From Photobacterium obscurum (lineage in GTDB: Bacteria > Pseudomonadota > Gammaproteobacteria > Enterobacterales > Vibrionaceae), in the NCBI RefSeq assembly GCF_026191635.1, contig NZ_JAKRRW010000009.1, positions 1 through 64,000 of the forward strand: 64,000 nt of DNA, read 5' to 3'. Below the pieces are notes generated by a model. The model made no database searches. It was not told where the DNA came from and saw nothing but the letters and a program-made list of their open reading frames with translations. This document shows, one piece after another, positions 1-9,380 of this stretch (its first letter is position 1; each line of letters starts with the position of its first letter). A program made the position numbers and the translations under genes.

Positions 1-171
1 TGATAGCAAGCGTATGCAAAGCATTTGAGCGTCACGAGGCAGATTGTGGAAGGTATTTATCCAGCTTAATTCTTCGGCACTAAGTAGATCTTGGTAGCGC
101 TGTTCGATATTGTTGAGCAAGACTATAAAGTTTTGGAGGTAGTAATCTGGCTTTAGTTCAATGGGTTTCAT
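1..171 (-). CDS. VRR-NUC domain nuclease, N-terminal part only (cut by the window edge)
   Basis: An open frame of 57 codons begins with ATG at 171 and runs off the left edge. The N-terminus (MKPIELKPDYYLQNFIVLL, then a stretch ending LPRDAQMLCIRLLS) matches my memory of the start of bacterial FAN1-like VRR-NUC proteins, which carry a helical N-terminal region ending in an LPxDAQxLxIRL motif before a C-terminal virus-type replication-repair nuclease domain. The nuclease domain itself lies outside the window, so the call rests on the N-terminus alone. The gene is divergent from the NUDIX-PAP2 gene and shares a short upstream region with it. Confidence 0.6.
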   Translation of the reverse strand, partial: MKPIELKPDYYLQNFIVLLNNIEQRYQDLLSAEELSWINTFHNLPRDAQMLCIRLLS

Positions 172-237
172 AGTGATTACTTTATCGCATTTGATTTGAT
201 TCTCAATGGTTTAGGCACAAGCTAACTGTTAACATGC

Positions 238-1749
238 ATGCCTGAACTCTACCTGATGAGGTCAATTGTGATTGCTCAGCTAAATATCTTTCTTCGTCTA
301 TGTATCTTACATTTTATTGTCGGCCTTTTCTCTCCGGTTTTTGCAGGCAATGCAACTGTTGATGGAGCTACTGATCTACCGGATGGTATTATCGGTGCTG
401 TCTGCATTATTCGCCATGAAAACAAAATGATCATGATGTCAGAAGTTATTACGAAGAAAATTTCGTTACCTGGCGGTTATATTGATCAGGGAGATACTCC
501 GCAGCAGGCTGCCGCACGGGAGGCATTAGAAGAAACGGGTATTGTGGTGACAGTGGGGGATTTGCTGCAATATCGAGGACGCGCAGCCATTTATCGCTGT
601 GTGGCGGAGTCTCCAATTCTTGTGTCTTCTTTCAAAGATCATACTGGCCATCAAATTGTTGCATCATGGTTTTCACAACATTTTGCGACTGAAATACAGC
701 GTGTCTACTTAATTGATCCCAGCGAGGTTGATCCTAAAGACTATCGTTATCCAGATGATGCTCCTCTGCTTGGTGATTGGCTTGAAAGAACTCCGTCGAG
801 TGAGCTAGAAATTTATTCGGATCTCAGTGAGCAGGTAAACACTTTGCACCGCCTGGAGCTGACGTTGATTAGGCAGTTTCAGCAGTCGATAAAAGCGATG
901 CCGGAAATATATCAGACAGTTTTTGAACGCGTAATGTACCTTGCCAACCTGCCTGGCGAATCCTTATTTATTGGCTTGTTAGTTGTGGTTGTCGCAGGGT
1001 TATACGGCCCTCTGGCACTGCTGCAGTTGGTTGTACTGTTGTTGTTGGCGATCTTTACCGCTTCATTGTTTAAGCTTGGTATAGCCTCACCTCGTCCGTC
1101 TTATATTATTCCTGAGTTACAGCAGATCAACGCCTATGGTTTTGGCTTTCCAAGTACCCATACACTGATGGCAACCATACTGTGGGGAATGTGCTGGTAC
1201 ATGCTAAGCCTGCGGGTTAGCCGTACTGTTAAATGGCTATCTTTGCCATTGTTCTTTTTGCTAGTTATTGGCCAGGCGGTTGCCCGAGTGTGGTTTGGGG
1301 TTCACTTCATCAGCGACACGATTGTTAGTATTCTGCTTGGCTTGGCAATGGTTTCTGCACTTATTGTGTGGCGAACTGCGGCACGTTCTTCGTTACAAGC
1401 CTGTATTGCCAGCAAATGGTTTTGGCTCTCGGTGGCTATTGCGATCGGGGTTACGGCAAGTCTTACCCTGGCTCCTGTCCATGTGTATATATTTGCAATC
1501 GTGCTGGGAATACTTTTTGCTGTAGAAGCGTTACCGATAAAGCCTGTAAAGGTTCCAGCTGTAGGCCGGTTAGTGCTGATGGTCATATTGGTGGTTGGTT
1601 TGGCCGCCATTGGCTATGGGGTTGAAGCCCTGGCAAATCAATCAACAGTGAGCCTAATTGTTTTGGCTATTCGGGTAGTCGGTTGGATACTGGCCGCTTT
1701 TTGGCTGGTAGCGGGCACCTCGTTGTTATCCCGTAAGTTGGCATCCTAG
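238..1749 (+). CDS. Bifunctional NUDIX hydrolase / PAP2 phosphatase membrane protein
   Basis: A 503-residue fusion. Residues about 7-36 look like a signal peptide or anchor ending in VFA-GN. A NUDIX domain follows (about 48-190) with a recognisable Nudix box at 80-102; the catalytic REALEETGI core is intact, but the first conserved Glu is Asp86. The C-terminal half is a multi-span PAP2 (type 2 phosphatidic acid phosphatase) domain with all three motifs: K279-x6-RP, PSTH at 305-308 (usual form PSGH), and R350-x5-H356-x3-D360. The PAP2 half would remove phosphate from a lipid (di)phosphate; the NUDIX half would cleave a nucleoside-diphosphate-linked compound. This fusion is known in Vibrionaceae, but I know of no proven substrate. 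Translation may start at the second Met (256), which gives a cleaner signal peptide; no strong ribosome site marks either start. Confidence 0.88.
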   Translation: MPELYLMRSIVIAQLNIFLRLCILHFIVGLFSPVFAGNATVDGATDLPDGIIGAVCIIRHENKMIMMSEVITKKISLPGGYIDQGDTPQQAAAREALEETGIVVTVGDLLQYRGRAAIYRCVAESPILVSSFKDHTGHQIVASWFSQHFATEIQRVYLIDPSEVDPKDYRYPDDAPLLGDWLERTPSSELEIYSDLSEQVNTLHRLELTLIRQFQQSIKAMPEIYQTVFERVMYLANLPGESLFIGLLVVVVAGLYGPLALLQLVVLLLLAIFTASLFKLGIASPRPSYIIPELQQINAYGFGFPSTHTLMATILWGMCWYMLSLRVSRTVKWLSLPLFFLLVIGQAVARVWFGVHFISDTIVSILLGLAMVSALIVWRTAARSSLQACIASKWFWLSVAIAIGVTASLTLAPVHVYIFAIVLGILFAVEALPIKPVKVPAVGRLVLMVILVVGLAAIGYGVEALANQSTVSLIVLAIRVVGWILAAFWLVAGTSLLSRKLAS

Positions 1750-1873
1750 ATTTAAGCAGTTGCACTCTGTCACACTTTGTTTCATACCCGTAGTGAGGTA
1801 AAGTGAATGCAATCGATTATAAAGAGAGGCCAGTAGTCGTAGGATACGACAGTTATGCTGGACAAGGAGAGCA

Positions 1874-4800
1874 ATGTTACCCGCACTGACGCACCAGCAC
1901 AGTATCGACGATGTTGTGCTGTCATACCTGAACGAGTTGGACACAGCCGGTTTTTCCGGCGATATCGAGCAAGCCTATGCCAGTAGATTAGCAGTTGCCA
2001 CAGACAACAGTGTCTATCAGCTGTTACCGCAGGCAGTCGTATTTCCCCGCTCTGTGGATGATCTCATTCTGATTGGTCGAATTGGCCAACACTCTGATTA
2101 TAAGCAAGTTACGTTCTCCGCCCGTGGCGGCGGCACCGGTACCAATGGTCAGTCGCTGACGCCTGGTATTGTTGTGGACTTGTCACGCCATATGAACCAG
2201 ATCCTTGAAGTTAACCCTGAAGAGGGGTGGGTGAAAGTACAAACGGGTGTGATAAAGGATCAGCTTAATGATGCCCTACGTCCTTACGGCTATTTCTTCT
2301 CACCGGATCTTTCAACCAGCAACCGGGCAACGATTGGCGGGATGATTAATACCGATGCGTCGGGGCAGGGATCACTGAAGTACGGAAAAACATCAGATCA
2401 TGTTTTGTCGCTTACTGCGGTGTTGGTTGACGGTTCGGTACTCAACACCGAGCCGCTAAGCGAGGATGCACTACTTGCCTTACCGCAGGTGGATGATCTG
2501 GCATCGGTTGCACTTCATACCTCATCACAGGTTTGTCGCGACAAACGCCAACAAATTATTGAAAAGTTTCCGCAATTAAACCGCTTTCTAACCGGTTATG
2601 ATTTAAAAAATGTGTTCGATGACACGGTGACGTCGTTTGATATTGCCCGTCTGTTGTGTGGTGCCGAAGGGTCGCTGGCCTTTATCGCGGAAGCCAAGCT
2701 TAATATTACACCGATCCCGAAATCTCGCGCTCTAGTTAATATTAAATACGATAGTTTTGACTCGGCATTGCGTAATGCGCCAATGATGGTTGAAGCGCAG
2801 GCGCTATCGGTTGAGACCGTTGATTCCCGTGTGTTGAACCTGGCCAAGCAAGATATTGTCTGGCATACCGTCAGTGATCTTCTGACTGATGTGCCTGGCA
2901 AAGAGCTGCTGGGTATCAACATGGTTGAATTTGCCAGCAATCATCCGGAGGAAAACCAGCGTCAGGTTGAGGCTTTGTGTGCGCAGCTTGATGAGTTAAT
3001 CGCGAAAAAGAGAAGCGGGGTGATTGGCTACCAGGTTTGTAATGATCTGGCCGGGATCCAAAAAATCTATGGGATGCGGAAAAAAGCCGTCGGTCTGTTA
3101 GGGGCGGCGAAAGGCAGTAAAAAGCCTGTCGCATTCGCTGAAGATACTTGTGTACCTCCGGAAAACCTTGCGGACTTTATCGTTGAATTTCGTCAGTTGC
3201 TTGATGAAAAACAGCTTGATTACGGTATGTTCGGCCATGTTGACGCCGGGGTACTTCATGTTCGCCCTGCGCTGGATATGTGCGATCCGAAGCAAGAACG
3301 CCTGATGAAGGAAATCTCTGATCAGGTTGTCGCTCTGGTTGCCAAATACGGCGGTTTGATGTGGGGCGAGCACGGCAAAGGCTTCCGCTCCGAATACGGT
3401 CCGGAATTTTTCGGTGACGAACTGTTTACTGAACTACGGCGGATCAAGGCTGCGTTTGATCCGGATAACCGGATGAATCCCGGCAAGATCTGTACGCCAC
3501 TTCATAGCGACGCAGATCTAGTTAAAGTGGATGGGGTGAAACGTGGATTTTACGACCGTCAGATCCCGGTGAAAGTGCGGGACAGCTTCAAGCAGGCGAT
3601 GGAGTGCAATGGTAATGGCTTGTGCTTTAACTACGATACCAGTTCGCCAATGTGCCCATCGATGAAGATCACCGCCGATCGTCGCCACTCACCGAAAGGC
3701 CGAGCAGGTTTGGTCCGTGAATGGCTAAGGCAGCTGTCTGAGCTGGGGATCGATCCGATCAAGCTAGAGACGGAACTGATGAGCCAGTCTCCTTCGGTGA
3801 AGCAGATCATCGACCGTTTCAGAAATAGCTTTGGCCGTCGCAAGGCTGACTACGATTTTTCCCATGAAGTTATGGAAGCTATGAACGGCTGCCTGGCCTG
3901 TAAGGCCTGTGCGAGCCAATGCCCGATTAAAGTGGATGTACCGAGCTTCCGTTCACGTTTTATGAACCTATACTACAGCCGTTATCAGCGTCCGGCGAAA
4001 GATTATCTGGTCGCTTATGTAGAGAGCTACCTACCATTAATGGCAAAAGCCCCCGCCACCTTTAACGCCTTTATGCGCCCTTCTTGGTCACAGAAACTAA
4101 CCGAGAAAACGATAGGCTATGTTGATATGCCAAGCTTATCGGTACCGACGTTAATGGAGGGGCTAGATGGCCACCATGCCACGCGTTTCGACCTGAAATG
4201 GTTACAGGCTTTATCAGAACGTGAGCGTCAGGACTATGTGTTGATCGTTCAGGATCCATTCACCAGTTTTTACGATGCAGAGGTAGTAAGAGATTTTGTC
4301 TACCTGATTGAGAAGCTGGGCAAGAAACCAATGCTACTGCCGTTTAAGCCGAACGGTAAGGCCCAGCACGTGAAGGGTTTTTTGCGTCAGTTTGCCAAGA
4401 CGGCTCGTAATACTGCCGACTTCTTAAACCAGCTTGCGGAATTGAATATTCCACTCGTAGGCGTCGATCCTGCCTTGGTTCTTTGTTACCGGGATGAGTA
4501 TGCGGAAATGCTTGCTGACAAGCGTGGTGATTTCCATGTGCTAACGGCGCATGAATGGCTGATGCCTTTATTACAGGAGATGCCATCCTATCCGTTGCGA
4601 CAAGATGATATTTGGTACTTGTTTGCTCATTGTACCGAGAAAACCAAGATGCCAAATGCTGAGAAGGAGTGGGCGGCTATCTTTGGTCAGTTCGGTGCCA
4701 ATTTGATGCCTGTTTCTGTCGGGTGCTGCGGGATGGCCGGAACTTTTGGTCATGAGAAAGACAAGATGGCAATGTCGAAAGATATTTACAACTTGAGTTG

Positions 4801-4942
4801 GCAGCCAAACCTCGAACAGCTTGATACAGACCGCTGTATGGCAACAGGCTACTCATGCCGTAGTCAGGTGAAACGTATTGAGCACATTAAAATGAAACAT
4901 CCGGTACAGGTGCTGCTGCGGGTAGTGAATAATCTGCCTTGA
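1874..4942 (+). CDS. ydiJ: FAD / 4Fe-4S dehydrogenase of the YdiJ family (D-2-hydroxyglutarate dehydrogenase type)
   Basis: A 1022-residue protein, the size of E. coli YdiJ (about 1018). The N-terminal FAD-binding domain of PCMH type has the SARGGGTGTNGQ loop and the NRATIGGMINTDASGQGS segment. An FAD-oxidase C-terminal domain follows (HVDAGVLHVRPALDM). Next comes a ferredoxin-like region with Cys578, Cys584 and Cys595 and a classical CxxCxxCxxxCP cluster at Cys673-Cys683, and finally a CCG-type domain with Cys951-Cys952. Known family members oxidise D-2-hydroxyglutarate and related D-2-hydroxy acids and pass electrons to the respiratory chain. An AAGGAGA ribosome site sits 3 bases before the ATG. 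The gene is monocistronic, with an intrinsic terminator just after it. The exact substrate is inferred from the family. Confidence 0.93.
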   Translation: MLPALTHQHSIDDVVLSYLNELDTAGFSGDIEQAYASRLAVATDNSVYQLLPQAVVFPRSVDDLILIGRIGQHSDYKQVTFSARGGGTGTNGQSLTPGIVVDLSRHMNQILEVNPEEGWVKVQTGVIKDQLNDALRPYGYFFSPDLSTSNRATIGGMINTDASGQGSLKYGKTSDHVLSLTAVLVDGSVLNTEPLSEDALLALPQVDDLASVALHTSSQVCRDKRQQIIEKFPQLNRFLTGYDLKNVFDDTVTSFDIARLLCGAEGSLAFIAEAKLNITPIPKSRALVNIKYDSFDSALRNAPMMVEAQALSVETVDSRVLNLAKQDIVWHTVSDLLTDVPGKELLGINMVEFASNHPEENQRQVEALCAQLDELIAKKRSGVIGYQVCNDLAGIQKIYGMRKKAVGLLGAAKGSKKPVAFAEDTCVPPENLADFIVEFRQLLDEKQLDYGMFGHVDAGVLHVRPALDMCDPKQERLMKEISDQVVALVAKYGGLMWGEHGKGFRSEYGPEFFGDELFTELRRIKAAFDPDNRMNPGKICTPLHSDADLVKVDGVKRGFYDRQIPVKVRDSFKQAMECNGNGLCFNYDTSSPMCPSMKITADRRHSPKGRAGLVREWLRQLSELGIDPIKLETELMSQSPSVKQIIDRFRNSFGRRKADYDFSHEVMEAMNGCLACKACASQCPIKVDVPSFRSRFMNLYYSRYQRPAKDYLVAYVESYLPLMAKAPATFNAFMRPSWSQKLTEKTIGYVDMPSLSVPTLMEGLDGHHATRFDLKWLQALSERERQDYVLIVQDPFTSFYDAEVVRDFVYLIEKLGKKPMLLPFKPNGKAQHVKGFLRQFAKTARNTADFLNQLAELNIPLVGVDPALVLCYRDEYAEMLADKRGDFHVLTAHEWLMPLLQEMPSYPLRQDDIWYLFAHCTEKTKMPNAEKEWAAIFGQFGANLMPVSVGCCGMAGTFGHEKDKMAMSKDIYNLSWQPNLEQLDTDRCMATGYSCRSQVKRIEHIKMKHPVQVLLRVVNNLP

Positions 4943-4976
4943 GGCTAACCCATAGGGCGAGAGCAGAAAAATATCA

Positions 4977-5004
4977 AGCGAGAGTCTGTTGGCTCTCGCT
5001 TTTT
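4977..5004 (+). terminator. Intrinsic terminator of ydiJ
   Basis: An 8-bp stem AGCGAGAG / CTCTCGCT with an 8-base loop, followed by TTTT. It lies between the convergent ydiJ and aqpZ genes. Confidence 0.85.
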
Positions 5005-5022
5005 CGTAATTTTATACAGCTG

Positions 5023-5712
5023 TTAATCGTTTGGGCTCAGCCAGCGATAAACAAATCCGGCGGCAATAGCCCCCAGAATTGGCGCAACCCAGAATAGCCA
5101 CAGTTGAGCCATGGCCCAGTCGCCTACCATAATGGCAGGGCCGGTGCTCCTAGCCGGGTTAACAGATGTATTCGTCACCGGGATACTGATCAAGTGGATG
5201 AGTACCAGGGCCAAACCGATTGCCAAACCAGCCATCGATGGTGTGGCGAGCTTATGGGTAGCACCGAGGATCACGATGAGGAACATGAATGTCATAACGA
5301 CTTCGGTGATGAACCCCGATAGCATGGTATAGCCTCCGGGGGAGTGGTCGCCGTAGCCGTTAGAAGCTAGGCCGCCCGCAAGGTCAAATCCGGCTTGCCC
5401 ACTGGCAATGATATATAGAACAAAGGCACCCAATATACCGCCCAATACTTGAAATACGATGTATTGGGCGACCTCATTGGCGGGAAAGCGCCCTCCAGCC
5501 CAAAGTCCAACGGTAACCGCCGGATTGAGGTGACAGCCGGAAATATGCCCGATGGCATAGGCCATAGTCACAACGGTTAAACCAAAAGCAAATGATACGC
5601 CAAGCAGACCGATGCCGACGTCGGGAAAGGCTGCTGCAAGTACTGCACTGCTACAACCTCCTAGGACTAACCAGAAGGTTCCGATAAACTCAGCCACTAG
5701 CTTCTTAATCAT
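5023..5712 (-). CDS. aqpZ: Aquaporin Z, water channel
   Basis: A six-span MIP-family channel of 229 residues, very close in sequence to E. coli AqpZ. The two NPA pore motifs are present ([11 protein letters not shown] and [11 protein letters not shown]), and the second is followed by the conserved Arg of the selectivity filter, typical of water-selective channels. I place the start at ATG 5712 ([14 protein letters not shown]), preceded by a GAGGA ribosome site; a frame-consistent TTG five codons upstream is unlikely. The gene moves water rapidly across the inner membrane during osmotic change. It is convergent with ydiJ. Confidence 0.96.
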   Translation of the reverse strand: MIKKLVAEFIGTFWLVLGGCSSAVLAAAFPDVGIGLLGVSFAFGLTVVTMAYAIGHISGCHLNPAVTVGLWAGGRFPANEVAQYIVFQVLGGILGAFVLYIIASGQAGFDLAGGLASNGYGDHSPGGYTMLSGFITEVVMTFMFLIVILGATHKLATPSMAGLAIGLALVLIHLISIPVTNTSVNPARSTGPAIMVGDWAMAQLWLFWVAPILGAIAAGFVYRWLSPND

Positions 5713-5850
5713 TATTGTTATCCTCAATGACAGGGGAACACCAGATCAGAGTATAGGAAGAGAATTTTCGAACTCCGTGCTCAAAATAGAAAAGTTAGCC
5801 TGTAGCTGATGTTGTTTGATAATACCAATCTGGATAAGTATGACACTTAG

Positions 5851-6735
5851 CTAGTGGTTAGCATCCAATAAGAAGTTTTCAAGTCGATCTGACAGCCATT
5901 CGATAACAACTCCCCGCCTGGTTTCATTTTCAATTATTTCGCCGTATGGCTGCCAGCTCGTTGCCTTATTGTGCTTGAGTACCTTGATGTCGCCATCGCG
6001 CAGGTGATCGTTTATCAGCAGGGCGGGTACATAAGACCAGCCCGTACCATCGAGTACTGCATCTCTGAGGTGTTCATAGAAGGGCAGGGCAATGAAATTG
6101 CTTGAGCGTGGCGTAACAGCTCGTAGACTCTCGTTTTCGATATAAGCAAGAGCGATTTCGGTATAGCGTTCTAAGTCGGTACTGATCACTTTCCTTAATT
6201 GGCTTAAGGGGTGGTCTTTGTGGGCTACCGACATCATACGAATCTGCCCAAGCTCCCGATGATAGACTGTCGGAATTTGATGGTCGCCAGGTAGCAGGCC
6301 GTAAGCAACGTCAATAACATTCTGTTTTACCATCTGTTCTAGTTCTGGCGGTGGTGCAACATATACAGAAATGCTGGTATCAGGAAAGCGTTCACTCATC
6401 TGTTGTACCAAACTGCGCCATAGCGATTCGGGCAAGGTATCATCGCGTGCAATTCGTATCGCAGACTCTACCCCATTAAGATGTTGGGAACATTTATTAT
6501 GAATGTCATTCGCTATCATCAGCAAGCGCTCGCAGTCATTGGCAATTGCTTCGCCAATATCGGTTAATTGAACCTTGTTGCCGGTACGGTGTAATAGCTG
6601 AACACCAAGATCGTCCTCAAAAGCACTTAATGCTGCGCTTACGGTAGTGCGGCTTTTATTTAATTTGCGTGCCGCTTCCGTAATTGAACCGCTCTGGAGA
6701 GTGTGAATGAACATTTCTATTTGGTTAATTTTCAC
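5851..6735 (-). CDS. LysR-family transcriptional regulator
   Basis: About 294 residues with an N-terminal winged helix-turn-helix (IEMFIHTLQSGSITEAARKL followed by a recognition helix containing NKSRTTVSAALS) and a LysR substrate-binding domain. The start is taken at the second of two in-frame GTG codons because an AGGG ribosome site lies about 8 bases upstream; the first GTG (6744) overlaps that site. It is transcribed away from the CDF-like gene, and the shared intergenic region of about 180 bases makes that gene the most likely target. No ligand can be named from sequence. Confidence 0.88.
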   Translation of the reverse strand: MKINQIEMFIHTLQSGSITEAARKLNKSRTTVSAALSAFEDDLGVQLLHRTGNKVQLTDIGEAIANDCERLLMIANDIHNKCSQHLNGVESAIRIARDDTLPESLWRSLVQQMSERFPDTSISVYVAPPPELEQMVKQNVIDVAYGLLPGDHQIPTVYHRELGQIRMMSVAHKDHPLSQLRKVISTDLERYTEIALAYIENESLRAVTPRSSNFIALPFYEHLRDAVLDGTGWSYVPALLINDHLRDGDIKVLKHNKATSWQPYGEIIENETRRGVVIEWLSDRLENFLLDANH

Positions 6736-6919
6736 TGTATACACCCTAGATGAATGATTAATTGCATTTCATTGGTTAGTGTTATGGTTGTGGCGCTTGA
6801 GCGACGAAAAGATTGACACTGAGTGATTATAGCAACAAAAAATAATGAGTTAATATAGGGATATAAATTAGTCAATGAAGAATGCCCGACGAAAAGTACG
6901 TCGGCTGGTAGAGGTTAAT

Positions 6920-7606
6920 ATGTCTTGTAATGTGCAGCTAGAGCGTAGGCTGCTTCAGTTTTCAACCTTATCATCATTTCTGTTTGCCATGATGGGGATC
7001 GGCCTTGGGCTATGGATGGGATCTTTGGTTATCGTTTTCGACGGGGCCTATTCGTTTGTGAGCCTGGCGCTGACATTAGTGTCGTTAGGTGCTGCCGTTT
7101 ATATTCGCAAGCCTGCTGTAAAAATGAAGCCGCAGAATGTAGCCAAGATTGAACCGGCGGTGATTGCGTTTAAAGGCATCGTAATTGCGGTAATGTGTTG
7201 CATTTCATTTAGTTCGGCTGTTATCGCTATTATGGATGGAGGACGTGAAGTTGATGCGGGATTGGCGTTATTATTTGGGGTCATTAATATTGTCGGCTGC
7301 TTGTTGACCATTTTGGTTATGGTCAAGAAAGGCAAGCAAGCCAACTCGGCACTGGTGGAAGCTGAAACCAAGCAATGGGTAATGGATACGGTGATTAGCG
7401 GAGCGGTAATGTGCGGGTTTATCATTGCCACTATTATGAAATACACTCAGCTCTCGGATTATTCTGTATATGCCGACCCGGTAATGGTGGTGATTGCTTC
7501 GATTTATTTCGTCATTGTCCCGATAAAAATGGTATTAGGTGCGGTTAACGAGCTTAAAACACTTTCAACAATTCAAGTTAGTGATACTGTTGCAAATGAT
7601 GTTTAG
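6920..7606 (+). CDS. Short cation-diffusion-facilitator-like membrane protein
   Basis: A 228-residue protein with about six hydrophobic segments and the fold pattern of the cation efflux (CDF) family. It ends soon after the last segment, so the usual cytoplasmic C-terminal metal-sensing domain is missing. The transport-site positions are only partly kept: DGAYS at 41-45 has the first Asp but Ser for the second, and KQWVMD at 151-156 keeps Asp156 but has Gln where His or Asp is usual. Metal transport is therefore doubtful. ATG 6920 has a GAGG ribosome site 5 bases upstream; an ATG at 6875 is possible but adds a poorly conserved basic leader. It is divergent from a LysR gene that may control it. 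Confidence 0.72.
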   Translation: MSCNVQLERRLLQFSTLSSFLFAMMGIGLGLWMGSLVIVFDGAYSFVSLALTLVSLGAAVYIRKPAVKMKPQNVAKIEPAVIAFKGIVIAVMCCISFSSAVIAIMDGGREVDAGLALLFGVINIVGCLLTILVMVKKGKQANSALVEAETKQWVMDTVISGAVMCGFIIATIMKYTQLSDYSVYADPVMVVIASIYFVIVPIKMVLGAVNELKTLSTIQVSDTVANDV

Positions 7607-7610
7607 GGAG

Positions 7611-7634
7611 GGGAAAGCGGGTTGGCGCTTTCCC
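7611..7634. terminator. Possible bidirectional terminator hairpin
   Basis: A 9-bp stem (GGGAAAGCG / CGCTTTCCC) with a 6-base loop between two convergent stop codons. There is no real T-run on either side, so termination strength is uncertain. Confidence 0.4.
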
Positions 7635-7641
7635 TTACCGC

Positions 7642-8127
7642 TTATTGTTTTTGACCTAAAAGCAGAGTGCCTTCAATTTCACGGAAGTACTTGGCGGTAT
7701 TGATGAGCGAGCTAGCAGTTAACGCTGGAACCCCATAAACCTCGACACTCACGTTGAACTTGGACTGCACTTTATCAACCAGAAGGTCGAAATCGCCATC
7801 GCCTGAAAGCAGAATAATATGGTCAACGTCAGGGGCATGTTCAATCACATCCAGTGTAATACCGACATCCCAGTCACCTTTCGCAGAACCATCACTGCGT
7901 TGGATAAATGGCTTTAATTTCACATCAAACCCAATCCCTCTTAGGATGTTCTGGAATTGGCGCTGTTTTTCATCACCCCGGTGGATAGCATAGGCATAGG
8001 CCGCGACAACCTCGCGGCCCTGAGTGGCTTCAGCCCAGAATGCATTGTAATCAAAATTACACCCGTAAGTATCTTTTACCGTGTAGTAAATGTTTTGTAC
8101 ATCGACGAAAATAGCGACTTTTTCCAC
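7642..8127 (-). CDS. NYN-domain (LabA/DUF88-like) PIN-fold protein
   Basis: A 161-residue single-domain protein with the acidic residues expected of the NYN/PIN nuclease fold: FVDVQNIY near the N-terminus (Asp9, Asn12), a central KGDWDVGITLDVIE, and LLSGDGDFDLLVDKV. Related proteins are thought to be RNases or RNA-binding factors; the true substrate here is unknown. The start is GTG at 8127 with only a weak ribosome site. It is divergent from the YggN-like gene, separated by about 210 bases. Confidence 0.85.
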   Translation of the reverse strand: MEKVAIFVDVQNIYYTVKDTYGCNFDYNAFWAEATQGREVVAAYAYAIHRGDEKQRQFQNILRGIGFDVKLKPFIQRSDGSAKGDWDVGITLDVIEHAPDVDHIILLSGDGDFDLLVDKVQSKFNVSVEVYGVPALTASSLINTAKYFREIEGTLLLGQKQ

Positions 8128-8338
8128 AATAACTCAGACCAGATGAATGAAGTACACAGATTGCCTATTAACAGCTAAAAAAACAAGTTGATAATATAAA
8201 TCCGGACAATTACTTGAGTATTGTATGGGTCTTATATCGGCGTATTCTTAGCAGATCAGGGGATTTGCGGCACTTGTAGATCGGGTTGAAAAATGTGACA
8301 GTTAACCCAGAGAAAGATTCAAATTTGAGAAGACAGTA

Positions 8339-9082
8339 ATGATGAAAAAATTTGTGATGGCTAGCCTTTTTGTTTGCTCAACAGGAGTCTATGCGCAGAG
8401 TTGCCCGGTTAATGTACAGAACGAAATTCATATTGCCGGGGAGCAAGTATCTGTCTATCAAGAAGGCCAACCCAAAATGCTGATTGATGAAAATAATCAG
8501 GTTTACATCAATGGAAAGCAGTTAACACTGGACTCGATGCAACAGAAAGCCGTTGATACCTACAGCCAAGGCGTTAAAGAGTACCTGCCTAAGATGGCTG
8601 ATATAGCTGATGATGGTGTGAGTATGGCCTCCGACATTTTGAAGGAAGTTTCAGAGGACTTTGATTCTAAGGAATCATTTACCAAGGTTGAGGCACTGAT
8701 CGACGAATACGGGCAAAAAGCACAGCAAAAATTCTATCAAGATGGTGAGTTCGTGATGCCGACGAACTTGTTTGAAAGTGTTGACTCAGATTGGAAACAG
8801 GAATTTGAGCAAGCGATGAAACATGTCAGTGTTGAATCGATGTCAGGTTTATTTGCCGCATTGTCACAGGAAATGAAAAATGGAGAGATCAATTTCACTG
8901 AACTTCAACAGAAATTTTCTGAACTCAAAGTTCGTATAGAAGAGAAAATTCGCTCTCGTTCGGGCGAAATATCAATAAAAGCAAATGATCTTTGTGAGTC
9001 AATAACAGGCCTTGCAGAAGAAGAGCAAGAATTGCATAAGGCTATACCTGAATTGAAAGATTACCAGATGTTTGAAATATAA
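8339..9082 (+). CDS. YggN-like periplasmic protein (DUF2884)
   Basis: A 247-residue protein with a signal peptide cleaved after VYA (mature start QSCPVNVQN). It has the family pattern: an N-terminal section with DENNQVYINGKQL followed by a long, acidic, helix-rich body and two cysteines (CPVN near the start, LCESI near the end) that may form a disulfide. The family is widespread in Vibrio, Shewanella and enterobacteria but has no established function. ATG 8339 is followed directly by a second ATG; either could be used. A strong terminator follows. Confidence 0.8.
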   Translation: MMKKFVMASLFVCSTGVYAQSCPVNVQNEIHIAGEQVSVYQEGQPKMLIDENNQVYINGKQLTLDSMQQKAVDTYSQGVKEYLPKMADIADDGVSMASDILKEVSEDFDSKESFTKVEALIDEYGQKAQQKFYQDGEFVMPTNLFESVDSDWKQEFEQAMKHVSVESMSGLFAALSQEMKNGEINFTELQQKFSELKVRIEEKIRSRSGEISIKANDLCESITGLAEEEQELHKAIPELKDYQMFEI

Positions 9083-9133
9083 TTTAAAGTATAGATTTGT
9101 AATAGTTTGTAATCTGCTTTGCAGCCATAAAAT

Positions 9134-9168
9134 AAAAATGCCACTCAGTATACGAGTGGCATTTTTAT
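9134..9168 (+). terminator. Intrinsic terminator after the yggN-like gene
   Basis: A perfect 13-bp stem (AAAAATGCCACTC / GAGTGGCATTTTT) with a 7-base loop; the descending arm provides the T-run. Confidence 0.9.
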
Positions 9169-9380
9169 ATTGACCGGAAGGGGTATCTCGTTTTGGCACA
9201 CGAAGTGTGAGCTGAGGTTGTATTTAGGTATCAGTAACAATAATGTCAATACGTGCTAACAAGTATAAGTGGCACATTTATTTCCCTTTGTGATTGTATC
9301 AATTAAAGCTCTTGCTAAAATAATAATTTGCAACGTTGCAGTAATGATCTGATTGTTGAACAGCATTAAGGCATAAATAT

